64,000 bases of DNA. Source: Lucinisca nassula (lineage: Eukaryota > Mollusca > Bivalvia > Lucinida > Lucinidae). The stretch lies in NCBI GenBank assembly GCA_963580285.1, contig OY757011.1:121861846-121925845 (forward strand), given 5' to 3'. The notes under the pieces are model-generated. The model ran no database searches and was not told the DNA's origin. It was given only the letters and a program-made list of their open reading frames with translations. This document shows, in pieces, positions 1-11,100 of this stretch (positions within the stretch are counted from its first letter, which is position 1; the number at the start of each line of letters is the position of its first letter). The position numbers were made by a program, and so were the translations under genes.

Positions 1-265
1 AGAAACTTTCTAACATAAAATTTCAACTATAGTATTACTTAAAATGATAAATTTAATGTTATTCTTAAGTAAGAAATTAATTTTGGCCAGATTTAAAGAC
101 GTTTGGAGGAAAACGCAACATGCTTTATTCAGACGTTTAACCACATTTACCGACAAGAAAGTTCTCTTTATATACAAAGTCACTTCATTTTATAAGCAAA
201 AATAGTGAATTTTACGTGGGTATCTGTGACTTTTCTTCATGTTTTTTTCTCTGTTCATAAACATA
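1..265. other. AT-rich flank, no gene seen
   Basis: No coding exon or recognisable RNA gene. Part of it (about 130-230: 'accacatttaccgacaaga' followed by 'cattttataa') recurs in diverged form at about 780-860, so this is an old interspersed repeat on either side of the SINE at 266-729. Confidence 0.5.
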
Positions 266-729
266 GACGGCTCCCGCCCATCCGGGCTTGAAGAAATAGA
301 TGGGCTGCATATGGTTCCACGCAGAGCTGAAAATGACAGCACACGAGTACTGGTATACTGCTTAGAGGATCTGAGCCTGCCCAGGAAAAGCGGTGCGAGT
401 CAGACCGTCCATGCCTATAAACGCTATTGGTTTCATTGGGCGACAGGGCTTGAGATGTCATTTCATCTCAATGTCGGGTAAAAGTCCGACAAAATTGGAA
501 GCAACGCCTCCAAATTGATACTGCTTAGAGGATCTAAGCCTGCCCAGGCAAAACGGTGCGAGTCGGACCGTCCATGCCTATAAATGCTATTGGTTTCATT
601 GGGCGACAGGGCTTGAGATGTCATTTCATCTCAATGTCGGGTAAAAGTCCCACAAAATTGGAAGCAACGTCTCCAAAATGACCTATACAGTGTTGACGGG
701 GACGTTAAACCTCAAATCAAACAAAAAAA
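266..729 (+). repeat. SINE family A copy with internal duplication
   Basis: Matches the copies at 943-1236 (minus), 23642-23931 and 39941-40089. It begins with a 'cccgcccatccgggcttg' block and ends with 'gacggggacgttaaacctc' plus an A-rich tail. The segment from 'tactgcttagaggatct' to about 515 is repeated from about 519, so the middle and 3' part are present twice at roughly 165 bp spacing. The GTTAAAC tail resembles 3' domains of mollusc SINEs. Retroposon nature is best shown by the 23642 copy, which has a target duplication. The 80-codon open frame here is accidental. Confidence 0.7.
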
Positions 730-942
730 ATCATAAACATAGACTGTGGGTACTCGTTATAACCGAGGAAGGGGGTTAGCCGCATTTACCGACAAGAGAT
801 TTCTCAAATAAACTCAGGCTCAAAAACAATGTCGTCTCATTTTATAAATATAAAAGCGGGTTTATCCAGGATTCATGTTTCCTACATGTGAAAGCCAATT
901 TTATTTAGAGAAAACTGAGCTTACCCATTATGATTTTTGATA

Positions 943-1236
943 CTTTGAATTGGTGTTTAACGTCCCCGTCAGCATTATTTAGGTCATTTTGGAGACGTGG
1001 CGTCCAATTTTGTGAGGTTTTTTACCCGACATTGAGATGAAATGACATCTCAAGCCCCGCCGCCCAATGAAACCAGAAGGCTTATATGCATCGGACGATC
1101 TGACTCACCACTTTGCCTGGGCAGGCTTAGTCCTTCTAAACGGTTTGCCGGCATTCATGTGTGGTCAGATTCAGCTCTGCGTGGAAGCATCATGCAGCCC
1201 AATCTATTTCTCCAAGCCCCGATGGGCGGGGGCGAA
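943..1236 (-). repeat. SINE family A copy, minus strand
   Basis: Reverse complement of the family A SINE: the 3' end reads on the plus strand as 'gtttaacgtccccgtcagc' near 955 and the 5' end as 'cgatgggcgggggcg' near 1220. Nearly full length without the internal duplication of the copy at 266-729. Open frames across it are by chance. Confidence 0.7.
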
Positions 1237-1261
1237 CCCATTATGATAAGTCACCTATGCA

Positions 1262-1426
1262 TTCAAGAAAGGCAGTTGTTAGTTTCTGGCGAAAGAACTG
1301 CACTGTACTGGTTAACCGCTTGCGTGTAAGCCTGCCCAGGAAAAGTGTGGATAAATGAACTGATCGGCTCAAAAATGACCTAAATAGTGTTGACTGGGCC
1401 GTTAAACCGCAATACAAACAAACAAG
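1262..1426 (+). repeat. SINE family B copy
   Basis: Starts 'attcaagaaaggcagttgtt', contains 'cctgcccaggaaaagtgtgg' and ends 'gttgactgggccgttaaac' plus 'aaacaaacaa'. Two more copies are at 17619-17784 (minus) and 26412-26583 (plus). It shares the 'cctgcccagg' block and GTTAAAC tail with family A, so the two families probably share a 3' region. Confidence 0.65.
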
Positions 1427-1435
1427 CAGTTGGGA

Positions 1436-1805
1436 TAGAAGTCTTCCTTCCTTCCTTAATCGTGTGTGCGCCACTCATTAAGATAATTGCTGTCACTCGG
1501 TCTTGAGTTATCTCGGTTGATTAATCACAAGCTTGTGTTATTAGCATTTGGTCGACATATTATTTTAACTCCGCATGCTAATCATAAATTCACAGGTTTG
1601 CCAAGAACATAATAAATAAATAAATAAATAAAATAAAAAAGTATTTTTTTAAGTTAAATCTTATTCTCAGGATTATATTCTGTCTATTTAAAACATTCAT
1701 AGCTGTGACATGAGAATAATAAATAAATAAATAAATAAAACAGTAATTTTTAATTTGTTTCAAATTAAATCTTATTCTAATGATTATAATCTGTCTATTT
1801 AACAT
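1436..1805. repeat. AT-rich region with duplicated AATA microsatellite
   Basis: Two blocks of (aata)n near 1610-1632 and 1718-1738 are each followed by a similar stretch ('aaattaaatcttattctnatgattatantctgtctattta' in outline). This is therefore an approximately 110-bp direct repeat containing the microsatellite. No gene seen. Confidence 0.55.
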
Positions 1806-1808
1806 GCA

Positions 1809-1851
<43 letters not shown>
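1806..1851. repeat. (CT)n microsatellite
   Basis: Nearly uninterrupted CT dinucleotides next to the satellite array that follows. Confidence 0.9.
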
Positions 1852-1853
<2 letters not shown>

Positions 1854-1856
1854 GGG

Positions 1857-2915
1857 GTGGCTTTATACATTTTCTAGAAATTTTATATGACAGAGAAATA
1901 GAGTAGATTATCACATACATGTATTTTGACTTTATTCCCGACAAGAGGCACTGAAGCGTCATCGAGCAAGTGTGTCTAAAAAAGACTTGGATCAGCCTGC
2001 GCATATGCGCAGTCTGGTATGTTTTCTCCACTGAGGGTATAATTTTATGTGACGGAGAAATATAGTAGATCGTTTCATACATGCAAAATTTTCTCGTCAC
2101 CAAATTAGCTTCACTTTATTCCCGACCCAAAAAAAATCTGAAGAGGCACTGATGCATCTTCGAGCACGTGTGCCTAGAAAATACTTGGATCAGCCTGCGC
2201 ATATGCGCAGTCTGGTATGTTTTCTCCACTGAGGGTATAATTTTATGTGACGGAGAAATATAGCAGATCATCTCATACATGTAAAATTTTCTTGTCACCA
2301 AATTAACTTGACTTTATTCCTGACGAAAAAAACCTGAAGAGGCACGGAAGCGTCATCGAGCAAGTGTGCCTAGAAAGGATCAGCCTGAGCATATGCGCAG
2401 TCTGGTATGTTTTCTCTGCTGAGTAATTAATTTTATGTGGCGGAGAAATATAGTATAGCATCTAATATGTGTAAAATTTTCTTGTCACCAAATTAACTTG
2501 AATTTATTCCCGACCAAAAAAATCTGAAGAGGCACTGAAGCGTCGTCGAGCAAGTGTGCCTAGAAAAGACTTGGATCCGCCTGTGCATATGCGCAGTCGG
2601 TTTGTTTTTTCTGCTGAGCATATGATTTTATGTGACAGAGAAATATAGTAGATCATTTCATACATGTAAAATTTTCTTGTCACCAGCGTGACTTTATTCC
2701 AGACAAGAAAATCTGAAGAGCACTGAAGCGTCATCGAGCATGTATGCCTAGAAAAGACTTGGATCAGCATGCGCATATGCACTGCCTGATATAAGAATCT
2801 CTTCTAAGGTATATACACATTTTATTGGAATTTTGTGTGACAGTGAGACACATCGTGTACAATCTCTTGTCATCAGCTTGAATTTATTCCCGACAAGAAA
2901 ATCTGAAGACGGCCC
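1857..2915. repeat. ~190-bp satellite array, about five units
   Basis: Recurring blocks are 'tttattcccgac', 'tctgaagaggcactgaagcg', 'gatcagcctgcgcatatgcg' and 'gtaaaattttcttgtcacc'. Units start near 1930, 2110, 2310, 2505 and 2690, with a decayed unit to about 2915. Each good unit holds the perfect 14-bp palindrome TGCGCATATGCGCA. No transposon ends were identified around it. Confidence 0.8.
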
Positions 2916-3192
2916 TGATATGATTCTAGTGGGTCAGTTGGGGTTCTAGTGTCTTATATTGTATGAAATTCATTTTCAAGCATGAACAAATCATTTGCCT
3001 AGTCATGTTACAAGAAATAATTTTTTGGTTTACCGTTTATGATAGGGATGTACTCAGAGCGTTTGCGTTTCTCTGGCTCGATTACATAGTTGCAGCGCAT
3101 CATAGGAGTCTTAAAAGGAATACAAACGCCTGCAACAATATTTAATATATCATATTTTACTTTTAAAAAGGTTCGCAAATGCGTTTTAACAG
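2916..3192. other. Unassigned AT-rich stretch
   Basis: No exon, RNA gene or clear repeat boundary recognised. Open frames at 2963-3145 and 3008-3232 show no recognisable motif. Confidence 0.4.
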
Positions 3193-3276
3193 TTCTTGTC
3201 ACCTTAAAATAGCTCTTGTCACTTCTTGTCACCTCTTGTCACTTCTTGTCACCTCTTGTCACTTCTTGTCACCAAA
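3193..3276. repeat. CTTGTCAC minisatellite
   Basis: Alternating 'acttcttgtc' and 'acctcttgtc' units repeat about four times in tandem. The unit also matches the 'cttgtcacc' block of the satellite ending at 2915, from which it may have been amplified. Confidence 0.85.
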
Positions 3277-3498
3277 TAGGGAGACCGTAAAATTTTGGTG
3301 TCGTAACATGCTCTAAATTGGCATCATTTGCAGGGATGACTGCCACAAAGGGCACCGTCATTTGGATCAGGAGTTAAGTGGAGGCCCCTTATACAGGTTT
3401 AAGATCCGGACCATAATTACATGATTTTTATCCTGTAAATCTGCAGGGTATGTTATGTACACCTGCGAGTAATGGTCAGATGTGACTGATCACAGTAA

Positions 3499-3788
3499 GC
3501 ACCAGTCATTTGTAACCACTACCCCCCACCTATGGGGAATAGCATGCACAATGACTTTTCACTTTTCACAGCCCTGCTAGAAGCCGTGCACTGCAGGGAC
3601 CTCCTGAATGTCATTGCCCCGCTGTCTATAATAGTTAATTCCACTGGGGTATGTTTGCATATTATCAAAACCCCTGCATTAACCCGGCACTGCGGGGGAA
3701 CACAGAGGGTAACTACCCTGCACATTAGCCCCGCTATTCCCCACCCATCCCCGTAGGTGGGGGGACCAGGGTTTCGAATGACTAGTGC
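3499..3788. mobile_element. MITE with ~35-bp inverted ends
   Basis: Left end GCACCAGTCATT...CCCCCCACCTA and right end TAGGTGGGGGG...AATGACTAGTGC are inverted copies over about 35 bp with several mismatches; an inner GGGGAATAGC/GCTATTCCCC pair extends them. No coding capacity. Flanks offer at most a TAA/TAA target duplication, which would fit a PIF/Harbinger-type MITE, but the superfamily is not secure. Confidence 0.6.
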
Positions 3789-4316
3789 ATAATAGTAGAG
3801 GAATCAAGACAATTCACTGACAAGACAACTCGTCAACATGGTTTTTGGAGATAATTCACCGACACAGTTGAAGACAATTCACCGACACTTTTGAAGACAA
3901 TTCACCAACACATTTGTTAAACTATCGGCCTGTGACTGATAATTATGATTGGTAATCAAAGATGATTATGGATAAATGTGTATTGCGTGTGACTGACCAT
4001 ATTTGTGAATGACCAGACCTGTTCTGCCTGTTGGGGGAACTTCTGAGAATCGATTATTATGCTAAGAAAGGGGAAAGGCTGAAGTCATGACTTCTGTTCG
4101 GCATCATTTAGGATGTGGCTGCTCACAGATGCATGCTCACTGTAATTCTTGAATAGGAATTAGGTTGCCTCGTTGACTTTTTTGAAAAAGCATTGGTGTG
4201 CACTTGTTAGAGCATGTGCGATAATTATAGTGAATATATAATTATGCTATATATGATGGTTGTCAATGGTCATGAATGAAGTCTTACAAGCACTATTAAC
4301 TCTTTAGAAGAAAACA
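3789..4316. other. Unassigned intergenic sequence
   Basis: Contains a short direct repeat of 'gacaattcaccgacac' type near 3810-3910 (three to four copies of about 30 bp). Nothing else recognised. Confidence 0.45.
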
Positions 4317-4413
4317 TTCACAAAAACACGTCTATATAATTATGACCCCCTTAAACCCCACTTTTATATAGTAAAAAGGAACAATGTATTTGTATAGGCG
4401 TGTTTTCTAAATG
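4317..4413. mobile_element. Hairpin MITE, short derivative lacking the hairpin
   Basis: Begins with the left end of the hairpin MITE family (ACAAAAACACGTCTATA, then 'gaccccc...aaaccccac') and runs after about 55 bp into the right end ('aatgtatttgtataggcgtg' then TTTTC). The whole central palindrome seen in copies such as 60614-60893 is missing. Consistent with loss of the palindrome by internal deletion. Confidence 0.75.
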
Positions 4414-4460
4414 AATTTCCGTCTGTAAAATGCCACTCTTTCAACTTTTGCATTACATTA

Positions 4461-4790
4461 CATACCGTAGTGACCTATTTACCACACCGTGCGCTTATTT
4501 TTTTAAAAATTGTATGAAAATATCGTGGCGAAAAATCTACCTAATAAGCTCACACTCAATAGGAAAAAAATACGAAAAAAAGCTTCCAATATGATTATTT
4601 TATAGAGTTGAATTTCAGCATAGGGGTTCACCACATATACATATGATTTCCCCTGGTCAAAGATGCAGCAAAACTCAATATGAATTTGTTGGGAGGTTAC
4701 TGTAAAGTGAGCGCTTGGGTATTTTTTCCAGAAAAAGCTTGGGTGTGCGCTTATAGGAGCATGTGCGGTAAATAGGTCGAATACGGTATG
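4461..4790. mobile_element. MITE with CATACCGTA ends
   Basis: Left end CATACCGTAGTGACCTATTT and right end AAATAGGTCGAATACGGTATG are inverted copies, with further inverted matches inside (GTGCGCTTAT). A second member is at 16220-16514. It ends about 40 bp before the splice acceptor of the first recognised exon (4831), so it lies in or just upstream of the 5' part of the gene. Confidence 0.7.
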
Positions 4791-4830
4791 TATACATTTT
4801 ATTGTATGTCTTTTTTTTTTCATTTTACAG

Positions 4831-4937
4831 AGCACAATGCAAGTACAGTTTGGTCAACTAGAAAGCTCTAGAGGGTAGAAATTCAAGCAGTACGAATATG
4901 TTTGAAGGTGCAAGATCTTAATGCTTATAGTTCCAAA
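4831..4937 (+). other. Probable 5' UTR part of exon 1
   Basis: A pyrimidine-rich tract and CATTTTACAG end at 4830, a good splice acceptor. The sequence to 4937 would then be untranslated: an upstream ATG at 4837 opens a frame of only 13 codons, and the main frame has an in-frame stop at 4869-4871. An earlier non-coding exon would lie upstream, but I cannot locate it. Confidence 0.45.
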
Positions 4938-5193
4938 ATGTCTGGTTCACAGACAGTATCTGAACGGCCAAGGAGCCATCCTTTTCAAGAGTATGTTCAG
5001 AGACAAAGAAATATTGTAAACGCTCCGAAACTGGAAGTTCCTGGGGGCAAAAAACTGTGGCGACAAATGGTGACTGGGTTTATATGTGCTGCATGCTTAG
5101 GCTTCATAATGTTGCTACTTGGGAGTATTTTCATTGGTCAAGCAGTGAGAGGAGAGAATTCAATCACAATAATGCTCTGTGTGATGGGAATGG
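4938..5193 (+). CDS. Coding exon 1 of the PPxY membrane protein
   Basis: ATG at 4938 in an A-rich context (A at -3). It encodes residues 1-85 plus the first base of codon 86. It contains the first transmembrane segment and the start of the second. The donor is TGG|GTAAGA after 5193. Reading on past the donor gives a different, unsupported C-terminus up to 5270. Confidence 0.8.
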
Positions 5194-8100
5194 GTAAGAA
5201 GTTATCACGTTACTGTAACCTTTACCTTATCTTTCTGTTTGCAGCATGGTTACACCTTCAGGGGAGGTAACTCTCAAAATATTTTTGACTCCACTGTCAG
5301 TAGGGGTCCACTCGTAGAGGAAAGTTCAAAGCCCCAGATAAGAGGGGTATCCATATTTCTGCTCAAAAGTGTTTTATATTCATTAGAAGTGCCTCGCCTT
5401 TCTGCATGAAAACATATGCTGTGGGTATTTATTAGAAGCACCTCGCCGGGCCTTTCGGCATGAAAACTATGTTGTGGGTATTCATTAGAAGCTCCTTGGC
5501 AAATATCCACAACATAATTATGTTTTTGTGCAGAGATAAGAAAAAAATCAGTATTTTTCGGATCATCACGAAAACATGCCTACCGGTATATAATTTTGAC
5601 CCCCAATGAACCCCACTTTTAAATATAGTAAAACTGGTGTTTGCAGAGTAAACCTTATTTTTAGCTCACCTGACCGAAGGTCATGGTGAGCTTTTGTGAC
5701 AGTAAGATGTCCGGCGTCGTCGTGCGTCGTCCGTCGTCCGTCGTGCGTCGTCCGTGCGTAAACTTTTTCTTGTGAACACACTAGAGGCCACAGTTTTGGT
5801 CCAATTATCATCAAACTTGCTCAGAATGATAATCATGACAATATCTCGGTCAAGTTCGAATTTGGGTCATGTCGGGTAAAAAAGTTGGTCAGTAGGTCAA
5901 ATCATAGAAAAACCTTGTGAACACTCGAGAGGCCACAATTTTGGTCCAATCATCATCAAACTTGCTCAGAATGATCATTGTGACAATATTTTAGTGAAGT
6001 TTGAATATGGATCATGTCGGCTTAAAAAGTAGGTCAGCGGGTCAAATCATAGAAAAACCTTGTGAACACCCTAGAGGCCACAATTTTGGTCCAATCATAA
6101 TCAAACTTGCTCAGAATGATCATCATGACAATATCTTGGTCAAGTTCGAATATGGGTCATGTCTTGTCAAAAAGTAGGTCAGTAGGTCAAATCATAGAAA
6201 AACCTTGTGAACACTCTGAAGGCCACTGTTTTGGTCCAATTATCATGAAACTTGCTCAGAATGACCATTGTGACAATATTTCAGTCCAGTTCGAATATGG
6301 GTCATATCGGGTTAAAAAGTAGGTCAGCGGGTCAAATCATATAAAAACCTTGTGAACACCCTAGGGGCCACAATTTTGGTCCAATCATAATCAAACTTGC
6401 TCAGAATGATCATCATGACAATATCTCGGTCAAGTTTGAATATGGGTCATGTCCGGTTGAAAAGTAGGTCAGTAGGTCCAATCATAGAAAAACCTTGTGA
6501 ATACTCAGGAGGCCACAAGTTTGGTTAAATCATTAATCTTGCTCAGAATGGTCATTGTGACAATATCTTGGCTTAAGTTTGAATAAAGGTCTTTTCGGGT
6601 CAAAAAGTAGGTCAGTAGGTCAAATTAAAGAAAAAACTTGTGAACACTCTAGAGGCCACAATTTTGGTCCAATCATCATCAAACTTGCTCAGAATGATCA
6701 TTGTGACAATATCTTGCTTAAGAATGAATATGGGTCATGTCGGGTCAAAAAGTAGGTCAGCGGGTCAAATCATAGAAAAACCTTGTGAACACTAGAGGCC
6801 AGTTTTGGTCCAATTATAAACAAACTTGCTAAGAATGATCATCATGACAATATCTTGGTCAAGTTTTAATATGGGTCATGTCGGGTCAAAAAGTAGGTCA
6901 GTAGGTCAAAGCATAGAAAAACCTTGTGAACACTCTGGATGCCACAGTTTTGGTCCAATCATGATCAAACTTGCTCAGAATTATCATTGCGACAATATTT
7001 CAGTCAAGTTGGAATATGGGTCATGTCGGGTTAAAAAGTAGGTCAGCGAGTCAAATCATAGAAAAACCTTGTGAACCCCCTAGAGGCCACATTTTTGGTC
7101 CAATCATAATCAAACATGCTCAGAAATGATCATCCTGACAATATCTCGGTCATGGTTGAATATGGGTCATGTCAGGTCAAAAAGTAGGTCAGTAGGTCAA
7201 ATCATATAAGAACCTTGTGAACACTCAGAAGGCCACGGTTTTGGTCCAATCATCATTAATCTTGCTCACAATGGTCATTGTGACAATGTCTCAGTCAAAT
7301 TCGAATAGGGGCCATGTCGGGTAAAAAAGTAGGTCAGCCGGTCAAATCGTAGAAAAATCTTGTGAACACTCAAGAGGCCACAATTTTTTATCCAATCATA
7401 ATTAAACTTGCTCAGAATGATCATCATGACAATATCTCGGTCAAGTTCGAATATGAGTCAATTCGAGTCAAAAATAGGTCAGTAGTTCAAATCATAGAAA
7501 AACTTTGTGAACACTAGAGGCAACACTTTTGATCCAATCATCATCAACTTTGCTCAGTTTGATCATTGTGTCAATATCTCATTCAGGTTTGAATATGGGT
7601 CATGTAGGGTTAAAAAGTAGTTCAGCAGGTCAAATCATAGAAAAACCTTGTGAACACCTTAGAGGCCACAATTTTGGTCAAATTATAATCAAACTTGCTC
7701 AGAATGATCATCCTGACACAATTTTGTCCAATTATAATCAAACTTACTCAGAATGATCATCATGACATATCTCGGTCAAGTTTGAATATGGGTCATGTCA
7801 GGTCAAAAAGTAGGCCAGTAGGTCAAATCATAGAAAAACCTTGTGAACACTCTGAAGGCCACAGTTTTGGTCCAATCATCAATCTTGCTCAGAATGGTCA
7901 TTGTGACAATATCTGGTCAGGTTCGAATATAGGTTATGTCAGGTTAAAAAGTAGGTCAGCCGGTCAAATCATAGAAAAACCTTGTGAACACTCAAGAGGC
8001 CACAATTTTGGTCCAGTCATAATCAAACTTGCTCAGAATGATCATCATGACAATATCTCGGTCAAGTTTGAATATGGGTCATATCAGGTCAAAAAGTAGG

Positions 8101-11100
8101 TTAGTAGGTCAAATTATATACGAACCTTGTGAACACTCTAGACGCCACAGCGTTAGACCAATCATGATCAAACTTCTCTGAAACCACAAGGCCCAGGACT
8201 TTGATATTTGGTATGAAGCTTCATCTAGTGGACCCCTACCAAGATTGTTCAAATTATAGTGCTGGGGCCAAAAAAGCCCCCGCCCCGGGGCCCTTTGGTT
8301 TTACATAGGCTTATATAAGGAAAATCTTTAAAAATAAAATCTTCTTCTCTGAAACCACAAGGCCCAGGTCTTTGATATTTGGTATGAAGCTTCATCTAGT
8401 GGACCCCTACAGAGATTGTTCAAATTATAGTGCTGGGGCCAAAAATGCCCCCGCTCCGGGGCCCTTTGGTTTTGCATGGGCTTACATGTATATAGGGAAG
8501 AGCTTTAAAAATCTTCTTCTCTGAAACCGTAAGACCCAGGTCTTTGTTATTTGGTATGAAGCTTCATCTAGGGGACCCCTACCAAGATTGTTCAAATTAT
8601 AGTGCTTGGGCCAAAAATGCCCCCATCCCGGGGCCCTTTGGTTTTACATGGGCTCATATAGGGAAAATCTTTAAAAATCTTCTTGTCTGAAACCGCAAGG
8701 CCCAGGTCTTTGATATGTGGTATGAAGCTTCATCTAGTGGACCCCTACCAAGATTGTTCAAATTATAGTGCTGGGGCCAAAAATGCCCCCGCCCCGGGGC
8801 CCTTTTGTTTTACATAGGCTTATATAGTAAAAAATCTTTAAAAATCTTCTTCTCTGAAACCACAAGGCCCAGGACTTTGATATTTGGTCTGAAGCTTCAT
8901 CTAGTGGACCCCTACCAAGATTGTTCAAATTTTAATGCTGGGACAAAAAATGCCCCCGCCAGGGGGCCCTTTGGTTTTACATTGGCGTATATAGGGAAAA
9001 TCTTTAAAAATCTTCTCTGAAACCACACGGCCCAGGTCTTTGATATTTGGTATGAAGCTTCATCTAGTGGACCCCTACCAAGATTGTTCAAATTATAGTG
9101 CTGGGGTCAAATATGCCCCCGTTCCGGGGCCCTTTGGTTTTACATGGGCTTATATAGGGACAATCTTTAAAAATTTTCTTCCCTGAAACTGTAAGGCCCA
9201 TGTCTTTGATATTTGGTATGAAGCTTCACCCCACAAGGCCCAGGTCCCCCCCCCCCCCCCCCCCCCTTTTGGTTTTACATAGGCTTATATAGGGAAAATC
9301 TTTAAAAATCTTCTCTGAAACCGCAAGGCCCAGGTCTTTGATATTTAGTATGAAGCTTCACCTAGTGGACTCCTACCAAGATTGTTCAAATTATAGTGCT
9401 GGGGCCAGAAATGCCCCCGCTCTGGGACCCTTTGGTTTTACATAGGCTTCTATAGGGAAAATCTTTAAAAATCTTCTTCCCTGAAACCACAAGGCCCAGG
9501 TCTTTGATATTTGGTATGAAGCTTCACCTAGTGGACCCCTACTAAGAGTGTTCAAATTATAGCCCTGGGGACAAAAATGCTCCCGCTCCAGGGCCCTTTG
9601 GTTTTACATAGACTTATTTAGGGAAAATCTTGAAAAATCTTTTTCTCTGAAACCACAAGGGCTAGGTCTTTGATATTTGGTATGAAGCTTAATCTTGTGG
9701 ACCCCTACCAAGATTGTTCAAATTATAGCCCTTGGGCCAAAAATGCCCCCACTTGGGCCCTTTGGTATTACATAGACTTATATATAGGGAAAATCTTGAA
9801 AAATATTCTTCTCTGAAACCAGAAGACCTAGGTCTTTGATATTTGGTATGAAGCTTCATCTAGTGGACTTCTACCAAGATTGTTCAAATTGTAGCCCTGA
9901 GACCAAAAACACCCCTGTCTCGGGGGCCCTTTGGTTTTACATAGACTTATATAGGGAATATCTTTAAAAATCTTCTTCTGTGAAACCACAAGGCCTAGGT
10001 CTTTGATATTTGGTGTGAAATTTCATCTAGTGGACCTCTATCAAGATTGTTCAAATTATAGCCCTGGGGCCAAAAATGCCCCTACCTCGAGACCCTTTGG
10101 TTTTTCATAGACTTATATAGGGAAATCTTTAAAAATCTTCTCTGAAACCACAAGGCCCATGTCTTTGATATTTGGTATGGAGCTTCATCTAGTGGACCTC
10201 TACCAAGATTGTTCAAATTATAGCCCCTGCCCCGCGGCCCTTTGGTTTTGCATAGTTTTATATATAGAGATAATCTTTGAAAATCTTCTTCTCTGAAACA
10301 GCAAGGCCCAGGTCTTTGATATTTGGTGTGAAGCTTCATCTAGTGGACCTCTATCGAGATTGTTTAAGTTATAGCCCTGAGGCCAAAAATGCCCCCGCCC
10401 CGGGGCCATTTGGTTTTACATAGGCTAATGTAGGGAATATCTTTAAAAAATCTTTTTCTCTGAAACCCCAAGGCCCAGGTCTTGGATATTTGGTGTGTAG
10501 CTTCATCTAGTGGACCTTTGCCAAGATTGTTCAAATTATAAGCTTTGTTGATATTTGGTATGAAGCTTCACCTTTTTAGACCTCCCTCAACATTATGCAC
10601 ATTGTAGCCCTGGGGTCAATAATGGCCCTCCCCGAGGCCCACTTGTTACTCTATCATATGGGTCAGGTGAGCGATCCAGGGCCATCATGGCCCTCTTGTT
10701 TTATTTCTGCTCTAAAATATAGATTGTGGGTACTGGTAAGAACAGCCTCTAATGAGTACTCACAATCTATATTTTCAGCAAAAATAAGAAAAATATCAAT
10801 TTTTCATCCTAAATTGTTCGATTTTTTCGGTGGTAAAGTTTACAATGTATTTATATAGGCCTGTTTTCGTAATGGAAAAAAGCACCTTACCTGGAGCTAT
10901 GGGAAAGAGTTAAATGCTTCTGAGGACCTTCCTTGGAGGGATTCAGTCAAGTTAACCCATCTAGTACCAGAAACCCAAAAACGGGTACCCTGGTAAACAC
11001 CGCAGGCCCAGATCAGACGCCGCAGAATGCAGCACCTGGTCAGGGCCTACACTGTTTGCAAAAAGTTCAGCCATTTCCTAATCAATTTTGAAGAAAACAC

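Larger units (their letters stand above)
5663..10702 (+). mobile_element. Satellite-bearing Helitron-like element, 5 kb
   Basis: Left end AGCTCACCTGACCgaaGGTCATGGTGAGCT forms a hairpin, followed by a GTCCGTCGTCCGTCGTGCG-type simple repeat. Then come two satellite arrays. The right end has TCAGGTGAGCGATC and the perfect hairpin AGGGCCATCATGGCCCT followed by CTTGTT. The borders are fixed by the MITE halves on each side. No target duplication is visible and the site is a T run. No protein is encoded, so it is non-autonomous. The Helitron/Helentron (pearl/HINE) assignment is inference from hairpin ends, T-rich target, lack of duplication and internal satellites. Confidence 0.7.

Noticed and set aside
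4902..4937. Translation start at TTG 4902
   Set aside because: The first in-frame ATG is at 4938 with suitable context; the upstream codons are better explained as 5' UTR.
5194..5270. Read-through C-terminus of exon 1 to a stop at 5268
   Set aside because: A consensus donor follows 5193, and the spliced form completes the second transmembrane segment and the PPxY tail; the read-through runs into a MITE remnant.
7695..8099. 134-codon open frame
   Set aside because: It is a repeat translation of the ~145-bp satellite (recurring GHVRSKSRSVGQIIEKPCEHS-like blocks) within a non-autonomous element.
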